A DNA stretch of 19,081 nucleotides from Thermoplasmata archaeon (GTDB lineage: Archaea > Thermoplasmatota > Thermoplasmata > Lutacidiplasmatales > UBA184). The stretch covers positions 1-19,081 of the forward strand of contig JASHQN010000081.1 in the NCBI GenBank assembly GCA_030039135.1. Reading direction: 5' to 3'. Below, piece by piece: positions 6,997-15,040 of the stretch (position 1 is the stretch's first letter; every line of letters starts with the position of its first letter). The translations under genes and the position numbers were made by a program. The notes below the pieces were generated by a model that was not told the DNA's origin, did no database searches, and saw only the letters and a list, made by a program, of their open reading frames with translations.

Positions 6997-9030
6997 ATGG
7001 CAGAAGGCGCGGTCACACCGTCGAGCGATACCTCCGAACCCGCGCCGTCGACCGACTTGGGTGAGTGGGCGCGGACCCTCCCGTTCCAAACGACGGCCCA
7101 GGTCGAGGTCCCTCCGCGCCTATTGGACCAGGTCATCGGGCAGGACGAGGCCGTCGAGGTCGCGCGCAAGGCCGCGACCCAGAAGCGGCACATGATGCTG
7201 ATCGGCGAGCCGGGGACGGGCAAGAGCATGCTTGCCCGAGCGATGGTCGACTTCCTTCCGAAGGAGCAGCTTCAGGACATCCTCGCCTACCCGAACAACG
7301 AGGACCCGAACGAGCCGAAGATCCGGGTCGTTCCGTCGGGGAAGGGCAAGGAGATCGTCGCCGCCCAGAAGCTCGAGGCGGCGCAGAAGAAGGAGCAGCG
7401 GACGATCCTGTTCGTCGTGGTCGCACTCGCGGTGTTTGCCTTCACGCTCTACATCGCGCTGTCGAGCCACCCGATCGACCTCACGGCGCTCCTGGTCGGC
7501 CTGCTCATCGTGCTGATCCTCTACGCCCTGATCCGTTTCTCGAGCGGCCGCAGCGATAGTGGGGCTGGCGTCGCGAAGCTGCTCGTCGCTCACTCTCCCG
7601 ACGATAAGCCCCCGTTCATCGACGCGACCGGTGCGCACGCTGGCGCGCTCCTCGGAGACGTCAAGCACGACCCGTTCCAGTCGGGGGGTCTCGAGACGCC
7701 CCCGCACGACCGGGTCGAGGTCGGGGCGATCCACCGGGCGAACGGTGGCGTGCTGTTCATCGACGAGATCAACCTCCTCAAGATCGAGAGCCAGCACTCG
7801 CTGCTCACCGCGTTGCAGGAGCGGAAGTTCCCGATCGTCGGGCAATCCGAACGCTCGGCCGGCGCGATGGTGAAGACCGAGCCCGTGCCGTCGGACTTCG
7901 TCCTCGTGGCGGCCGGGAACGTCGACAGCGTCCAGACGATGCACCCCGCGCTGCGGTCCCGGATCCGGGGCTACGGCTACGAGCTCTACGTGAAGACCAC
8001 GATGCCGGACACGCCCGAGAACCGGATGAAGCTCGTCCGGTTCGTCGCGCAGGAGATCCAGAAGGACAAGAAGATCCCCCACTTCGACATGGGGGCGGTC
8101 CTCGAGGTCGTGCGGGAGGCGCAGCGTCGGTCCGGCCGCTCGGGTCAGTTGACCCTGCGCCTACGCGAGCTCGGAGGTCTCGTGCGCGTGGCGGGCGACA
8201 TCGCGCTGTCGGAGGGGGCCCCTCTCGTCCGCGCGGAGCAGGTCGTCCGGGCGAAGCGGGCGAGCCGCTCGCTCGAGCAGCAGATCGCCGATCGCTACAT
8301 CGAGCGGCGCAAGGAGTACCGGATGTTCTCCACGGAGGGCTCGGCCGTCGGGATCGTCAACGGCCTCGCGGCGATCAACGCCCAGACGGGCATGGCGGAG
8401 TTCTCTGGTATCGTGCTCCCGATCGTCGCCGAGGTGACACCCGCCCAGACGCGGGACGGAGGGGTCGTCGTCGTGACCGGCAAGCTCGGCGAGATCGCCC
8501 GCGAGGCGGTGCAGAACGTCAGCGCTCTCATCAAGAAGTACACCGGCGAGGACATTTCGCACCACGACATCCACATCCAGTTCGTCGGAACGTCGGACGG
8601 GGTCGAGGGCGACAGTGCGTCGGTCTCGATCGCGACGGCGGTCATCAGCGCCCTCGAAGGTGTACCCGTCGATCAATCGGTCGCGATGACCGGCTCGCTC
8701 TCCGTCCGCGGCCAGGTCCTGCCGGTCGGAGGGGTCACCGCCAAGGTCGAAGCGGCCGCGGACTCCGGGATCCGCCGGGTCCTGATCCCCGAGGACAATG
8801 TGGAGGACCTCGTCCTCGAAACCCGGTATCGCGGCGCGGTCGAAGTCATTCCGGTCCGCACGCTGCGGGACGTGCTGAAGTACGCCCTGGTCGGGCAAGG
8901 CTCGAAGAAGGAATCCCTCCTCGAGCGGCTCGCGGCGATGGTCCACGCGACGAGCCGCGGTGGTGAGGAGATCCCCTCGATCCCCGCCGCCAACGCGAGC
9001 ACGTCCTCGGGACGGCCCGCCGGGTCGTGA
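6997..9030 (+). CDS. lonB: Membrane-anchored archaeal ATP-dependent Lon protease (LonB type)
   Basis: LonB is the ATP-dependent protease of the archaeal cytoplasmic membrane and degrades unfolded or short-lived, often membrane-associated, proteins. In 677 residues: AAA+ Walker A GEPGTGKS at 70-77, then an insertion carrying two transmembrane helices (about 137-155 and 163-179) that is diagnostic of the archaeal membrane form, Walker B GVLFIDE at 251-257, sensor AAGNVDS near 305-311, and the C-terminal protease domain with catalytic Ser540 (EGDSAS) and Lys583 (GGVTAKVEAA). The length is normal, with a Ser/Pro-rich tail. It has its own TATA-like box and is divergent from folD. Its stop overlaps the GTG start of the next small gene, the first of three coupled downstream genes. 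Confidence 0.97.
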   Translation: MAEGAVTPSSDTSEPAPSTDLGEWARTLPFQTTAQVEVPPRLLDQVIGQDEAVEVARKAATQKRHMMLIGEPGTGKSMLARAMVDFLPKEQLQDILAYPNNEDPNEPKIRVVPSGKGKEIVAAQKLEAAQKKEQRTILFVVVALAVFAFTLYIALSSHPIDLTALLVGLLIVLILYALIRFSSGRSDSGAGVAKLLVAHSPDDKPPFIDATGAHAGALLGDVKHDPFQSGGLETPPHDRVEVGAIHRANGGVLFIDEINLLKIESQHSLLTALQERKFPIVGQSERSAGAMVKTEPVPSDFVLVAAGNVDSVQTMHPALRSRIRGYGYELYVKTTMPDTPENRMKLVRFVAQEIQKDKKIPHFDMGAVLEVVREAQRRSGRSGQLTLRLRELGGLVRVAGDIALSEGAPLVRAEQVVRAKRASRSLEQQIADRYIERRKEYRMFSTEGSAVGIVNGLAAINAQTGMAEFSGIVLPIVAEVTPAQTRDGGVVVVTGKLGEIAREAVQNVSALIKKYTGEDISHHDIHIQFVGTSDGVEGDSASVSIATAVISALEGVPVDQSVAMTGSLSVRGQVLPVGGVTAKVEAAADSGIRRVLIPEDNVEDLVLETRYRGAVEVIPVRTLRDVLKYALVGQGSKKESLLERLAAMVHATSRGGEEIPSIPAANASTSSGRPAGS

Positions 9031-9275
9031 AGAGCTCGGTGCGCACGCCGGTACACCCGCCCCTTTCGCCGCGGCCGTTCCCGGCCGCGGGGCCGCTGGA
9101 CGAGGAGGAGGACGACGAAGAGCGGTTCACCAACCGCCCGTGCTATGAGTTCAATGGACAGCTCCTGCCGTCGTGGAACGACCGGCACTGCTCCCACTGC
9201 CGGCACTACCTCACGGCGCGCTGTCCCCATATCGACGAGTTTCTCGAGGACGTCGAGGATTTGACCCCCGAGTGA
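9027..9275 (+). CDS. Small Cys4 putative metal-binding protein downstream of lonB
   Basis: This is an 82-residue ORF beginning with GTG in a GTGA overlap with the lonB stop, so it is probably translated by coupling. After a Pro-rich and acidic stretch (EEEDDEE at about 26-32) come Cys39, Cys55, Cys58 and Cys66 in the pattern C-X15-C-X2-C-X7-C (PCYEF, HCSHC, RCPH). This suggests one zinc or iron-sulfur site. The last ten residues are acidic. I do not recognise a named family. Its position between lonB and nadM suggests co-expression with both, but gives no firm function. It ends 13 bp before nadM. Confidence 0.7.
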   Translation: MKSSVRTPVHPPLSPRPFPAAGPLDEEEDDEERFTNRPCYEFNGQLLPSWNDRHCSHCRHYLTARCPHIDEFLEDVEDLTPE

Positions 9276-9288
9276 TATCGCGCAGGGC

Positions 9289-9822
9289 GTGCGCGGTCTC
9301 TTGATCGGCCGGTTCCAGCCGTTTCACTCCGGTCACCTCGCCGCCGTGCGCCAGATCCGTACGGACCGTCCGTCCGAGCAGCTGATCCTCGGCATCGGGA
9401 GCGCTCAGGAGTCGTACACCTGGAAGAACCCGTTCACCGCGAGCGAGCGGATCGAGATGGCGGTGCTGGCGATCGAGGAGGCGAAGCTCGACGGGGTGAT
9501 CGTGATGCCGGTGCCCGACATCGACCGGCACGCGCTCTGGGTCCGGTACCTCGAGACGCTCCTACCCCGCTTCGAGCGGGTCTACACCAACAACCCGCTC
9601 ACCCGAGCGCTCTTCGAGGACGCGAAGTATCCGGTGGAGAGCCCCTCGCTCATCGATCGGGCCCGGTTCGAAGGGGAGCGCGTTCGCGAGTACCTCGCCG
9701 CGGGGGTCGACTGGACCCCGCTCGTTCCGCCCGCGGTCGCTCGCTACCTCAGCCAGATCGGCGGGCCGGCCCGGCTCGCGCTCCTGCGCCTCGACCCCTC
9801 CGTCGGGCCTTTGTCCCCGTGA
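9289..9822 (+). CDS. nadM: Nicotinamide-nucleotide adenylyltransferase, archaeal type
   Basis: This enzyme joins NMN (or NaMN) to ATP to form NAD+, the last step of NAD synthesis. The start of the 177-residue protein carries the nucleotidyltransferase motif GRFQPFHSGH (residues 7-16), followed by GIGSAQESYTWKNPFTASERI, typical of archaeal NadM. The C-terminal phosphate-binding motif, usually ISGTEIR, reads FEGERVR. The length matches the family. The GTG at 9289 is used because it directly precedes the first beta strand and follows the previous stop by 13 bases. The stop overlaps the GTG start of the next gene (GTGA at 9819-9822). Confidence 0.95.
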   Translation: MRGLLIGRFQPFHSGHLAAVRQIRTDRPSEQLILGIGSAQESYTWKNPFTASERIEMAVLAIEEAKLDGVIVMPVPDIDRHALWVRYLETLLPRFERVYTNNPLTRALFEDAKYPVESPSLIDRARFEGERVREYLAAGVDWTPLVPPAVARYLSQIGGPARLALLRLDPSVGPLSP

Positions 9823-11069
9823 GCGAAGAGGATTCCCCGGCCGCTGCGACGCCCTCTCCGCGGCCACGGTTCCGGCCGCTGCCTTTAGGAGCGGGACCGA
9901 CGACCCGGCTGGTCCATGGGGCCCGACGGCCGGATTGGAACGCGGGGGCGGTCGTTCCGCCGATCTACCGCTCGGTCACGTTCCGGTACCCGGCGGCGTT
10001 CAGCGAAGGAGCGGTTCGGGGAGGGACGTACCTTTACAGTCGCCTCGAGAACCCGAGCGTCGAGGGGCCCGCCGAGGTGATCCGACAGCTCGAGGGAGGA
10101 GAGGCCGCACAGCTCTTCGCCTCGGGGATGGGCGCGATCACGGCGAGCGTCCTGTCCCTGGTGGGAGCGGGGGAGGAGGTCGTCGCCGTCGGCGGCCTCT
10201 ACGGAGGCACCACCGACCTTTTCGGGGAGCTCCCACGCCTCGGGATCCGGGTCCGCACGGTGCCCGAAGGGGACCGACGGGCGCCGGACGACCTTGTGAC
10301 GAAGGACACCCGACTCGTGATGTTCGAGACTCCCTCGAACCCGCAGCTGCGCGTTCACGACATCGGCCGATGGTCGAGCGCGGCCCATCGCGTGGGAGCG
10401 CTCGTCTTGGTGGACAACACCTTCGCGACGCCGATCAACCAGACCCCGCTCGCGCTCGGCGCGGACCTGGTCGTCCACAGCGCGACGAAGTACCTCGGCG
10501 GACACTCCGACCTCCTTGCCGGGGCGGTCGTGGGGTCCGAGCGCCTCCTGCGGCGCGTGGATCCGAAGCGGTGCCTCGGGGCCCCGCTCGATCCGTTCGT
10601 CGCGTTCCTCCTGGAGCGCAGCCTGAAGACGCTCGCGCTCCGCGTCGCCCGCCACAACGAGAACGGGGTGCGCGTGACGGCCGCGATCGCCGATCATCCC
10701 GCGGTCGAGCGGGTGCATTATCCGGGCCGGGCGAGTGCCGAGGAGGAGGCGATCGCCGCGCGCCAGATGAGGGGCCGCGGCGGAGTCCTCGGGGTCTCGT
10801 TGCGCGGCGGGGCGGCCGCGGTCGCCGTCTTCCTGCGAAGCCTCACGCTCATCGAGGTCGCGAGCAGCCTCGGCGGGGTGGCCAGCCTCGCGAGCGTTCC
10901 CGGGGTCACCTCGCACCGTCACGCGAACCCGGAGGAGCTGCGCGCGCTCGGGATCGACCCCGGATTCGTCCGGCTCGCTCTCGGGATCGAGGACGCGGAC
11001 GACCTCGTGCGCGACCTGCGTGAGGCACTCGACGCGGCCGAGCGCGTCGGCGCGGCGCCACCATTATAG
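9819..11069 (+). CDS. Cys/Met-metabolism PLP-dependent enzyme (cystathionine gamma-synthase / gamma-lyase family)
   Basis: This is a 416-residue fold-type I PLP enzyme of the trans-sulfuration family. The Schiff-base lysine is Lys224 in HSATKYLGGHSD; the cofactor Asp is at 199 (VDNTFATP); the phosphate-binding Tyr-x-Arg contributed by the neighbouring subunit is at 73-75 (YSRLENPS). The family segments SGMGAI and SSLGGVASLASVPGVTSH are also present. Motifs alone do not separate cystathionine gamma-synthase, cystathionine lyases, methionine gamma-lyase and O-acetylhomoserine sulfhydrylase, so no symbol is given. The N-terminal ~25 residues are a Pro-rich extension before the usual start (TTRLVHGARRPD). 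The GTG start overlaps the nadM stop. The stop codon lies within the TATA-like box of the following tRNA. Confidence 0.93.
   Translation: MSEEDSPAAATPSPRPRFRPLPLGAGPTTRLVHGARRPDWNAGAVVPPIYRSVTFRYPAAFSEGAVRGGTYLYSRLENPSVEGPAEVIRQLEGGEAAQLFASGMGAITASVLSLVGAGEEVVAVGGLYGGTTDLFGELPRLGIRVRTVPEGDRRAPDDLVTKDTRLVMFETPSNPQLRVHDIGRWSSAAHRVGALVLVDNTFATPINQTPLALGADLVVHSATKYLGGHSDLLAGAVVGSERLLRRVDPKRCLGAPLDPFVAFLLERSLKTLALRVARHNENGVRVTAAIADHPAVERVHYPGRASAEEEAIAARQMRGRGGVLGVSLRGGAAAVAVFLRSLTLIEVASSLGGVASLASVPGVTSHRHANPEELRALGIDPGFVRLALGIEDADDLVRDLREALDAAERVGAAPPL
11063..11069 (+). promoter_or_regulatory. TATA-like box of tRNA-Thr
   Basis: ATTATAG lies about 30 bp before the first base of tRNA-Thr, a spacing compatible with a start a few bases upstream of the mature 5' end. 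It overlaps the stop codon of the preceding PLP-enzyme gene. Confidence 0.55.
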
Positions 11070-11096
11070 TCCTACCCCTCTCCTCGATGATTTCGT

Positions 11097-11169
11097 GCCA
11101 CTGTAGCTCAGTTGGCAGAGCGGCTGATTCGTAATCAGCAGGTCGGGGGTTCAAGTCCCTCCAGTGGCT
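11097..11169 (+). tRNA. tRNA-Thr(CGT)
   Basis: A full cloverleaf can be drawn: acceptor GCCACTG (11097-11103) pairs perfectly with CAGTGGC (11162-11168); D arm GCTC/GAGC (11106-11121); anticodon stem GCTGA/TCAGC with loop TTCGTAA (11128-11134), giving anticodon CGT, which reads the ACG threonine codon; T arm GGGGG, loop TTCAAGT, then CCCTC (11145-11161). There is no intron. The discriminator base is T and no CCA is encoded, as is common for archaeal threonine tRNAs. Its 3' end reappears in the repeats further right, which makes it the likely attachment site of the accessory region. Confidence 0.97.
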
Positions 11170-11406
11170 GTCGTTTCGAGCAGAGGCCTTTCGATGCCCA
11201 GCCGCTCGAGGGCTCGGTCGGCCAGATTGCTCGGGACTTCTGCGGACGAAATCTCCCCCCTTATTCCAGCTGGGGCTCGACCTCAGCTCCGATCTCGGCC
11301 ACGATCTGCTCTGCTGCGGCCTGGGGAAGGCCGGTCTCGGCATGCCGGCCGGTGGCCGAACCCGGCTCGACAGAGACGTGAAGTCGAGCTCGAACGGTCC
11401 AAAGGC
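11151..11406 (-). pseudogene. Frameshifted remnant resembling an ATP-cone protein
   Basis: Three protein-like segments follow one another on the minus strand in different frames: FGPFELDFTSLSSRV (from about 11406), AETGLPQAAAEQIVAEIG with EVEPQLE to a TAA at 11261-11263, and GEISSAEVPSNLADRALERL with GIERPLLE (from 11258). Together they have the length and pattern of an ATP-cone domain, the ~90-residue nucleotide-sensing module of ribonucleotide reductases and their regulators. Codons end mostly in G or C, which supports past coding. At least two indels are needed, one beside a run of six G. The last frame runs antisense into tRNA-Thr and stops in its T arm. Real decay or a sequencing error in a living gene are both possible. 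Confidence 0.45.
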
Positions 11407-11408
11407 AT

Positions 11409-11415
11409 CGTTTAA
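11409..11415 (+). promoter_or_regulatory. TATA-like box for the DUF1801 gene
   Basis: CGTTTAAG is centred about 30 bp before the ATG at 11442, so transcription would start at or within a few bases of the start codon. Confidence 0.45.
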
Positions 11416-11441
11416 GCGACGTCTCCCCCTAAGGGTCGACC

Positions 11442-11873
11442 ATGCCCGTCAAGAAGAGCGCAATGAGCTTCACCCAGGAGGAGCGAGCCGCGCTGAAAGA
11501 GGCAACCCAGGAACGGAAGATCGTGTGGGGGAAGAACCGGGCGGACGATGAACGCGCAGTCCTCGCAAAAATCGCCACGTTTCCGGAGCCGGACCGCTCG
11601 ATGAGTATGCGGCTTCACTCGATAATCACCGCGTCTGCCCCGGTCCTCTCTCCGAGGCTTTGGTACGGAATGCCTGCGTACAGTAAGGATGGCGATGTCC
11701 TCTGCTTCTTTCAGCCCGCGAGCAAGTTTAAGGCTAGGTACGGGACGCTAGGCTTCAACAGCGCGGCGAAACTAGACGACGGTGCCGTCTGGCCGACCTC
11801 GTTCGCAGTGAAGGATCTGGCGCCATCCGACGAGGCTATGATTTCTGCCATCGTGAAGAAGGCCGTAGGCTGA
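11442..11873 (+). CDS. DUF1801-family protein
   Basis: This is a 143-residue protein of the DUF1801 (YdhG/YjbR-related) superfamily, small alpha/beta proteins for which an iron-chaperone-like role has been proposed in some bacterial members. The family features visible are a charged N-terminus (FTQEERAALKEATQERK), the conserved core VLAKIATFPEPDRSMSMRLH, the SPRLWYGMPAYSKDGDVLCFF segment, KFKARYGTLGFN, and LDDGAVWPTSFAVKDL. It looks complete. The ATG at 11442 is supported by a TATA-like box 30 bp upstream. Such proteins are common in soil bacteria and archaea, and the gene stands alone between tRNA-Thr and the first repeat copy, so lateral acquisition is likely. Molecular function is not known. 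Confidence 0.85.
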   Translation: MPVKKSAMSFTQEERAALKEATQERKIVWGKNRADDERAVLAKIATFPEPDRSMSMRLHSIITASAPVLSPRLWYGMPAYSKDGDVLCFFQPASKFKARYGTLGFNSAAKLDDGAVWPTSFAVKDLAPSDEAMISAIVKKAVG

Positions 11874-12180
11874 ACCCCTCCTGAGGGCCTTGACCTAGTG
11901 TAGAGAACCCGTCTCCATCGTGACGGGCCACGGACCCTGGATGCGGGACTCGAGGCACAACCCCAACGGCGCAACCTTGCCCCAACGCCGGTACCTGAAC
12001 CCTTAGTTCGATCCCTCGAGTGGCTGCTGATCTTCGACCAGACCCTGCCGTCGCGCGCGTCGGAGGGCAGCGATCAAAGGGCACCGGCCCTATCGAGAAC
12101 AATCCCCTTCGCTTGAAAAGGTCCGTTCTGTGACGGCTATGGGCTCACCAGGGCAAAGAGCGGCTTCTAGTCAAGGAGCG
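11874..12180. other. Gene-free stretch holding repeat copy A
   Basis: No convincing coding frame is present on either strand. The only structure I see is the tRNA-related repeat at 11988-12028. The rest is unassigned spacer. Confidence 0.5.
11988..12028 (+). repeat. tRNA-derived bipartite repeat, copy A
   Basis: The left arm GGTACCTGAACCC matches the reverse complement of a T arm; the right arm GTTCGATCCCTC plus AGTGGCTGCT matches the 3' end of tRNA-Thr with one gap and few changes. From TGAACCC to the end it agrees with copy B at about 30 of 34 positions. It lies in the same orientation as tRNA-Thr and could be the right attachment site of a first integrated unit. Confidence 0.6.
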
Positions 12181-12690
12181 TTACGAGTAGTGGGTCAGGA
12201 ATCGATCCACATTCATCCCTGCCGGGGTCATGCGGTCACGACGAGCCCGGGCTCGTTCCGGGGCTGATACTCTCGCGCCTCGACTCCCCCCAAGAGCGCA
12301 TCGCCAGGGAGGGCGTTCCCGGATCGCGCGACTCGACTCTGCACCGGTGCTCGGCCCTATCCGAGTAGACGACGACCACGACTTGGAGCGTGGCGCCGGC
12401 ACCCCTCGCAGGGTCGCGCCACAACTGGCGACCTTCATCCACCCCGCTCACTGCGTCGACGACCACATCTCGGGCCGACCGCAACTGATCCCGGCCGATT
12501 GCTTGGGCGGCCGAGTAGTCGGCGAGCCCGGTATCGATCGAAGGAGGGAATCCGGTCTTCAGCAGCGGCGCGTCGGTTGAGTCCACCGAGGGCCGGACGG
12601 CACGCCACCTTTCCGCGACCCGACGCGCGATGGCCGACTTCCCCGGACCGAGCAACCCCACGAACTCGATGAGACGGGGCGAGGTGGGTA
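12181..12690 (-). pseudogene. P-loop nucleotide kinase/ATPase remnant, frameshifted
   Basis: Read on the minus strand, the first frame gives PRLIEFVGLLGPGKSAIA (Walker A at 12635-12658), then VVVDAVSGVDEGRQLW, QVVVVVYSDRAEHRCRVESR and an SWGESRRE stretch, ending at a premature stop. This is the order seen in small single-domain P-loop kinases (about 170 residues, APS-kinase-like AAA family). The expected C-terminus appears just downstream in other frames: EPGLVVTA in one and TPAGMNVDRFLTHYS in another, closing at TAA 12181-12183. Two small indels within about 40 bases therefore separate the pieces. The Walker A has Pro-Gly before the Lys and Ala after the Ser, a mild deviation. The total span matches the family. 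No good start codon is evident. The gene is probably inactive. Confidence 0.6.
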
Positions 12691-12940
12691 AAGCGTCACC
12701 CGAGCTGATTGGACTGCTTTCGCTTTCGGACAAGCCGTCGATCTCTGCCGGGATGCGGCCGAGTTGATCTTTTCGCGATGACGGTGGAGGGGCGCGATAG
12801 CCTCGGTACTTCCCTCGTTGGCCGAACCCCTGCCCGCTCGACAACTCGGAGGCACCGGAGACCTTGGAACTCACCTGTTCCCGGGCTCGCATATGGGAGC
12901 CGGTCAGCCCTAACCGAACCCACATGAATCCCTGGGCGGT

Positions 12941-12953
12941 TGAGACTCGAACT
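12941..12953. repeat. Possible half copy (D) of the tRNA-derived repeat
   Basis: GAGACTCGAAC agrees with the left arm of copy C (GGGACTCGAAC) at 10 of 11 bases and lies 14 bp before the start of the membrane-protein gene. No tRNA-Thr 3' arm follows, so this is a weak match and may be chance. Confidence 0.3.
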
Positions 12954-12966
12954 GACCCATCGAAAC

Positions 12967-14424
12967 ATGACCGATGACGTCGAGAATATGCCCTATCCCC
13001 CGTCCTTCTTTGATCAAAACCTGTTCCCTCGTCTGCCTTGGCTTACTGCGCGCAACGTGGCATATTTCCTCATCATCTGGTTCACGGCCTTCTTCGCGGG
13101 AAGCCTCGCCGTCAACAACCCATTCTTGAATTCTCCGGGGGCAACAGCTGCGCTCTGGTTTGGGGTCGGCTCCGGGTACCCGAGCTACTACTGGGTGGTG
13201 ATGTACCTTCACGGTCTCAACTCGGGGCTGATGGCCCTGGCTGGGCTAGCAGCGGTCGCTTTGCTGGCACTGCCCTCGTTGCACGTTCGAAAGGGGATCC
13301 TGATAGGGGTGCTGATTGCCGGCGTACTATCGCCCATCGGCGCCGTATTCAACAGCCTGCCTGCGTGGAACGCCGGCGCCGGGTTGTGGGTCCAGATTAC
13401 CGCGTTCCTGGCGCTCGACGAGATCGTGATCCTGATTCTCTGGGGGATGCTGGATCTATGGCGTACGGGTGCCGAGAGGAGCCGAACGATGCCCTTCGTC
13501 ACGGTCGCATTGTGCGCTGGTGACCTGCTACTCGCGGCCCTCTTGGGACACATCGCCGGCACAATGGTGGGGTTCGGAGACCCCTCCGGCGTCTTCAGCG
13601 GGTATGCCGCGCAGATCGGAGTATCGTTTGGCGACCTAGAGACCAGCGTCATCGAGAATCACGCCTACCTCATGACATCGACCGTCCCGGTAGGAATGGT
13701 CACCCTTCTGGCGATCCGATTCGGCTACTACGGGCTCACGGGATGGACAAAGAACTTGGCGCGAACCGGTTTCGTGCTGACGAGCTTCGGCCTGCTATTC
13801 CAAGCGGGCTTGGCCCTCATCGAAGGGGTGGGGGCATTTTCCAACGCCCTGCCTTCCTGGGTCTCGTCGTTCCCGTTCGTTCCCAGCTTCCTCGGGGTGG
13901 ACGATGGGGTCAATGCCGTGTTCATGGTTCTCGGGTGCTCCTTCGTATTGATCGCTCTCGCCATCGGTAGCAAGCGCGTGCAGGGATGGGGGCAACCCTT
14001 GGGCGTACCGCTGAGGATCACTCCAATCATCGCGTTCATCACCTTTGTCACCGTGACGGCCCTGACCGAGCCGGTGGGCCCGAGTGTCGTGGGCACTCCG
14101 CCAGAGGCCTGGATTCGCCTCTTCATCGCGTTCTGGCTGTGCTGGGCGCTGGTGTTGGTCGTGCTGGTTGCGGAGCACCTCGTCGATGCCGGTCGGAATG
14201 CCGGTCAGATGATGCGGATAGGCTGGACGGCGTTCGCGGGTGTCCTTCTCATTTTGGGCGGCGTCACGGACTACATGCAGACGGGCGCGTACGCCGGCGG
14301 CTACGTGGCCGTGGCCGGGGTCGTGTTGGTCGCGCTCTCGTTCCTGCTGACGGCCGGTTATGGCTTGATGGGCTGGAAGGCACGCTCGCATGCGCCCAGC
14401 GGTAAGACAGAGTGGTCGCACTGA
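12967..14424 (+). CDS. Polytopic membrane protein, about 12 TM helices, unknown function
   Basis: This is a 485-residue integral membrane protein. Hydrophobic helices are visible at about 30-50, 76-102, 109-128, 142-163, 176-202, 234-256, 265-290, 315-335, 350-368, 385-404, 418-433 and 446-468. Histidines lie in or beside helices: His82 (YLHGLNSG), His195 (LLGHIAGTM), His232 (IENHAYLMTS) and His404 (VAEHLVDAG). Twelve helices with membrane histidines recall heme-copper oxidase subunit I, but the invariant paired histidines of that family are not seen, so I do not assign it. The frame is open from a TTG at 12940; I prefer the ATG at 12967, and the ATG at 12988 is also possible. Codon third positions are clearly less GC-rich than in the left half of the window, consistent with transfer. 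It stands alone in its module. Confidence 0.8.
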   Translation: MTDDVENMPYPPSFFDQNLFPRLPWLTARNVAYFLIIWFTAFFAGSLAVNNPFLNSPGATAALWFGVGSGYPSYYWVVMYLHGLNSGLMALAGLAAVALLALPSLHVRKGILIGVLIAGVLSPIGAVFNSLPAWNAGAGLWVQITAFLALDEIVILILWGMLDLWRTGAERSRTMPFVTVALCAGDLLLAALLGHIAGTMVGFGDPSGVFSGYAAQIGVSFGDLETSVIENHAYLMTSTVPVGMVTLLAIRFGYYGLTGWTKNLARTGFVLTSFGLLFQAGLALIEGVGAFSNALPSWVSSFPFVPSFLGVDDGVNAVFMVLGCSFVLIALAIGSKRVQGWGQPLGVPLRITPIIAFITFVTVTALTEPVGPSVVGTPPEAWIRLFIAFWLCWALVLVVLVAEHLVDAGRNAGQMMRIGWTAFAGVLLILGGVTDYMQTGAYAGGYVAVAGVVLVALSFLLTAGYGLMGWKARSHAPSGKTEWSH

Positions 14425-14543
14425 CGCACTCCTTCCCATGGGGGGCGTGGAGACATAAAATCGGGTTTCCGCGCATGCGCCTACGGCGGTAACCCATTTC
14501 TTTCGGGACTGTGCCGGGTGTCGGTCAGGGACCTGTGGTAATG

Positions 14544-14898
14544 TCAGAGCCCGCGGTGCTCGCGGTACGCGGAGCTGGGACGTGTGAATCCTACTGGGGG
14601 CCTGTTGGCCAGCCGCCGCAATAGCCCGTTGAGGTACGCTCCCCCTCTCGACACACGACCGAGCTCGGATGGGTAGGGTCCCTTCTCTAGCACACGGAAA
14701 TGGTCGCTGAGCCCAAGCAGCACCCTAGAAGCAAACCATTGGAGCACGGCCGCGCGTCTGGCGGGGCTCTCCCGGTCTTGGAGGGGATAAGGCGCTCCCG
14801 CCTCATCTCGATCGGCCAGTGCGGCAACTCCCGATAAGCCCGTGAACAAGATGGCGGCGAGACGCCGCGCCCGGGAGCAACCAGGAATCAGATTCGCT
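14544..14898 (-). pseudogene. Remnant of a class III adenylate/guanylate cyclase N-terminus
   Basis: On the minus strand the frame reads ARRLAAILFTGLSGVAALAD and RDEA, which matches the start of class III nucleotidyl cyclase domains (RRLAAIMFTDLVGFT), as also seen in the intact gene at the right edge of the window. The metal-binding Asp of the FTD motif is Gly here. After RDEA the similarity is lost, although the frame stays open for about 80 residues (VLQWFASRVLLGLSDHFRVL, GGAYLNGLLRRLANRPP) to a TGA at 14544-14546. There is no ATG or GTG at the expected start and a stop lies just upstream; a TTG at 14847-14849 would begin inside the motif. I read this as a decayed or recombined cyclase fragment without catalytic capacity. 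The origin of its C-terminal part is unknown. Confidence 0.55.
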
Positions 14899-15040
14899 TA
14901 GAGTAGGCCTTGCGACGACCCTTCGAAACGAGGTCCAGGGGCGCGTTAGGCACAAGGAGTCGATGCTCCTCATCCGTTCGATCGTTCCCGACGCGAGGGG
15001 TTGAGCGCGGAAGGGTTCTCGCTTTACAGAACCGGGCGCG

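Noticed and set aside
7120..8082. Long minus-strand frames inside lonB and inside the PLP-enzyme gene (9885-10922)
   Set aside because: They are antisense shadows of strongly conserved genes, rich in Arg, Asp and His with no family features.
10906..11343. Minus-strand ORF across tRNA-Thr containing a DLNPRPADYESAALPTELQ stretch
   Set aside because: This is the well-known false translation of a tRNA antisense strand. The segment is fully explained by tRNA-Thr.
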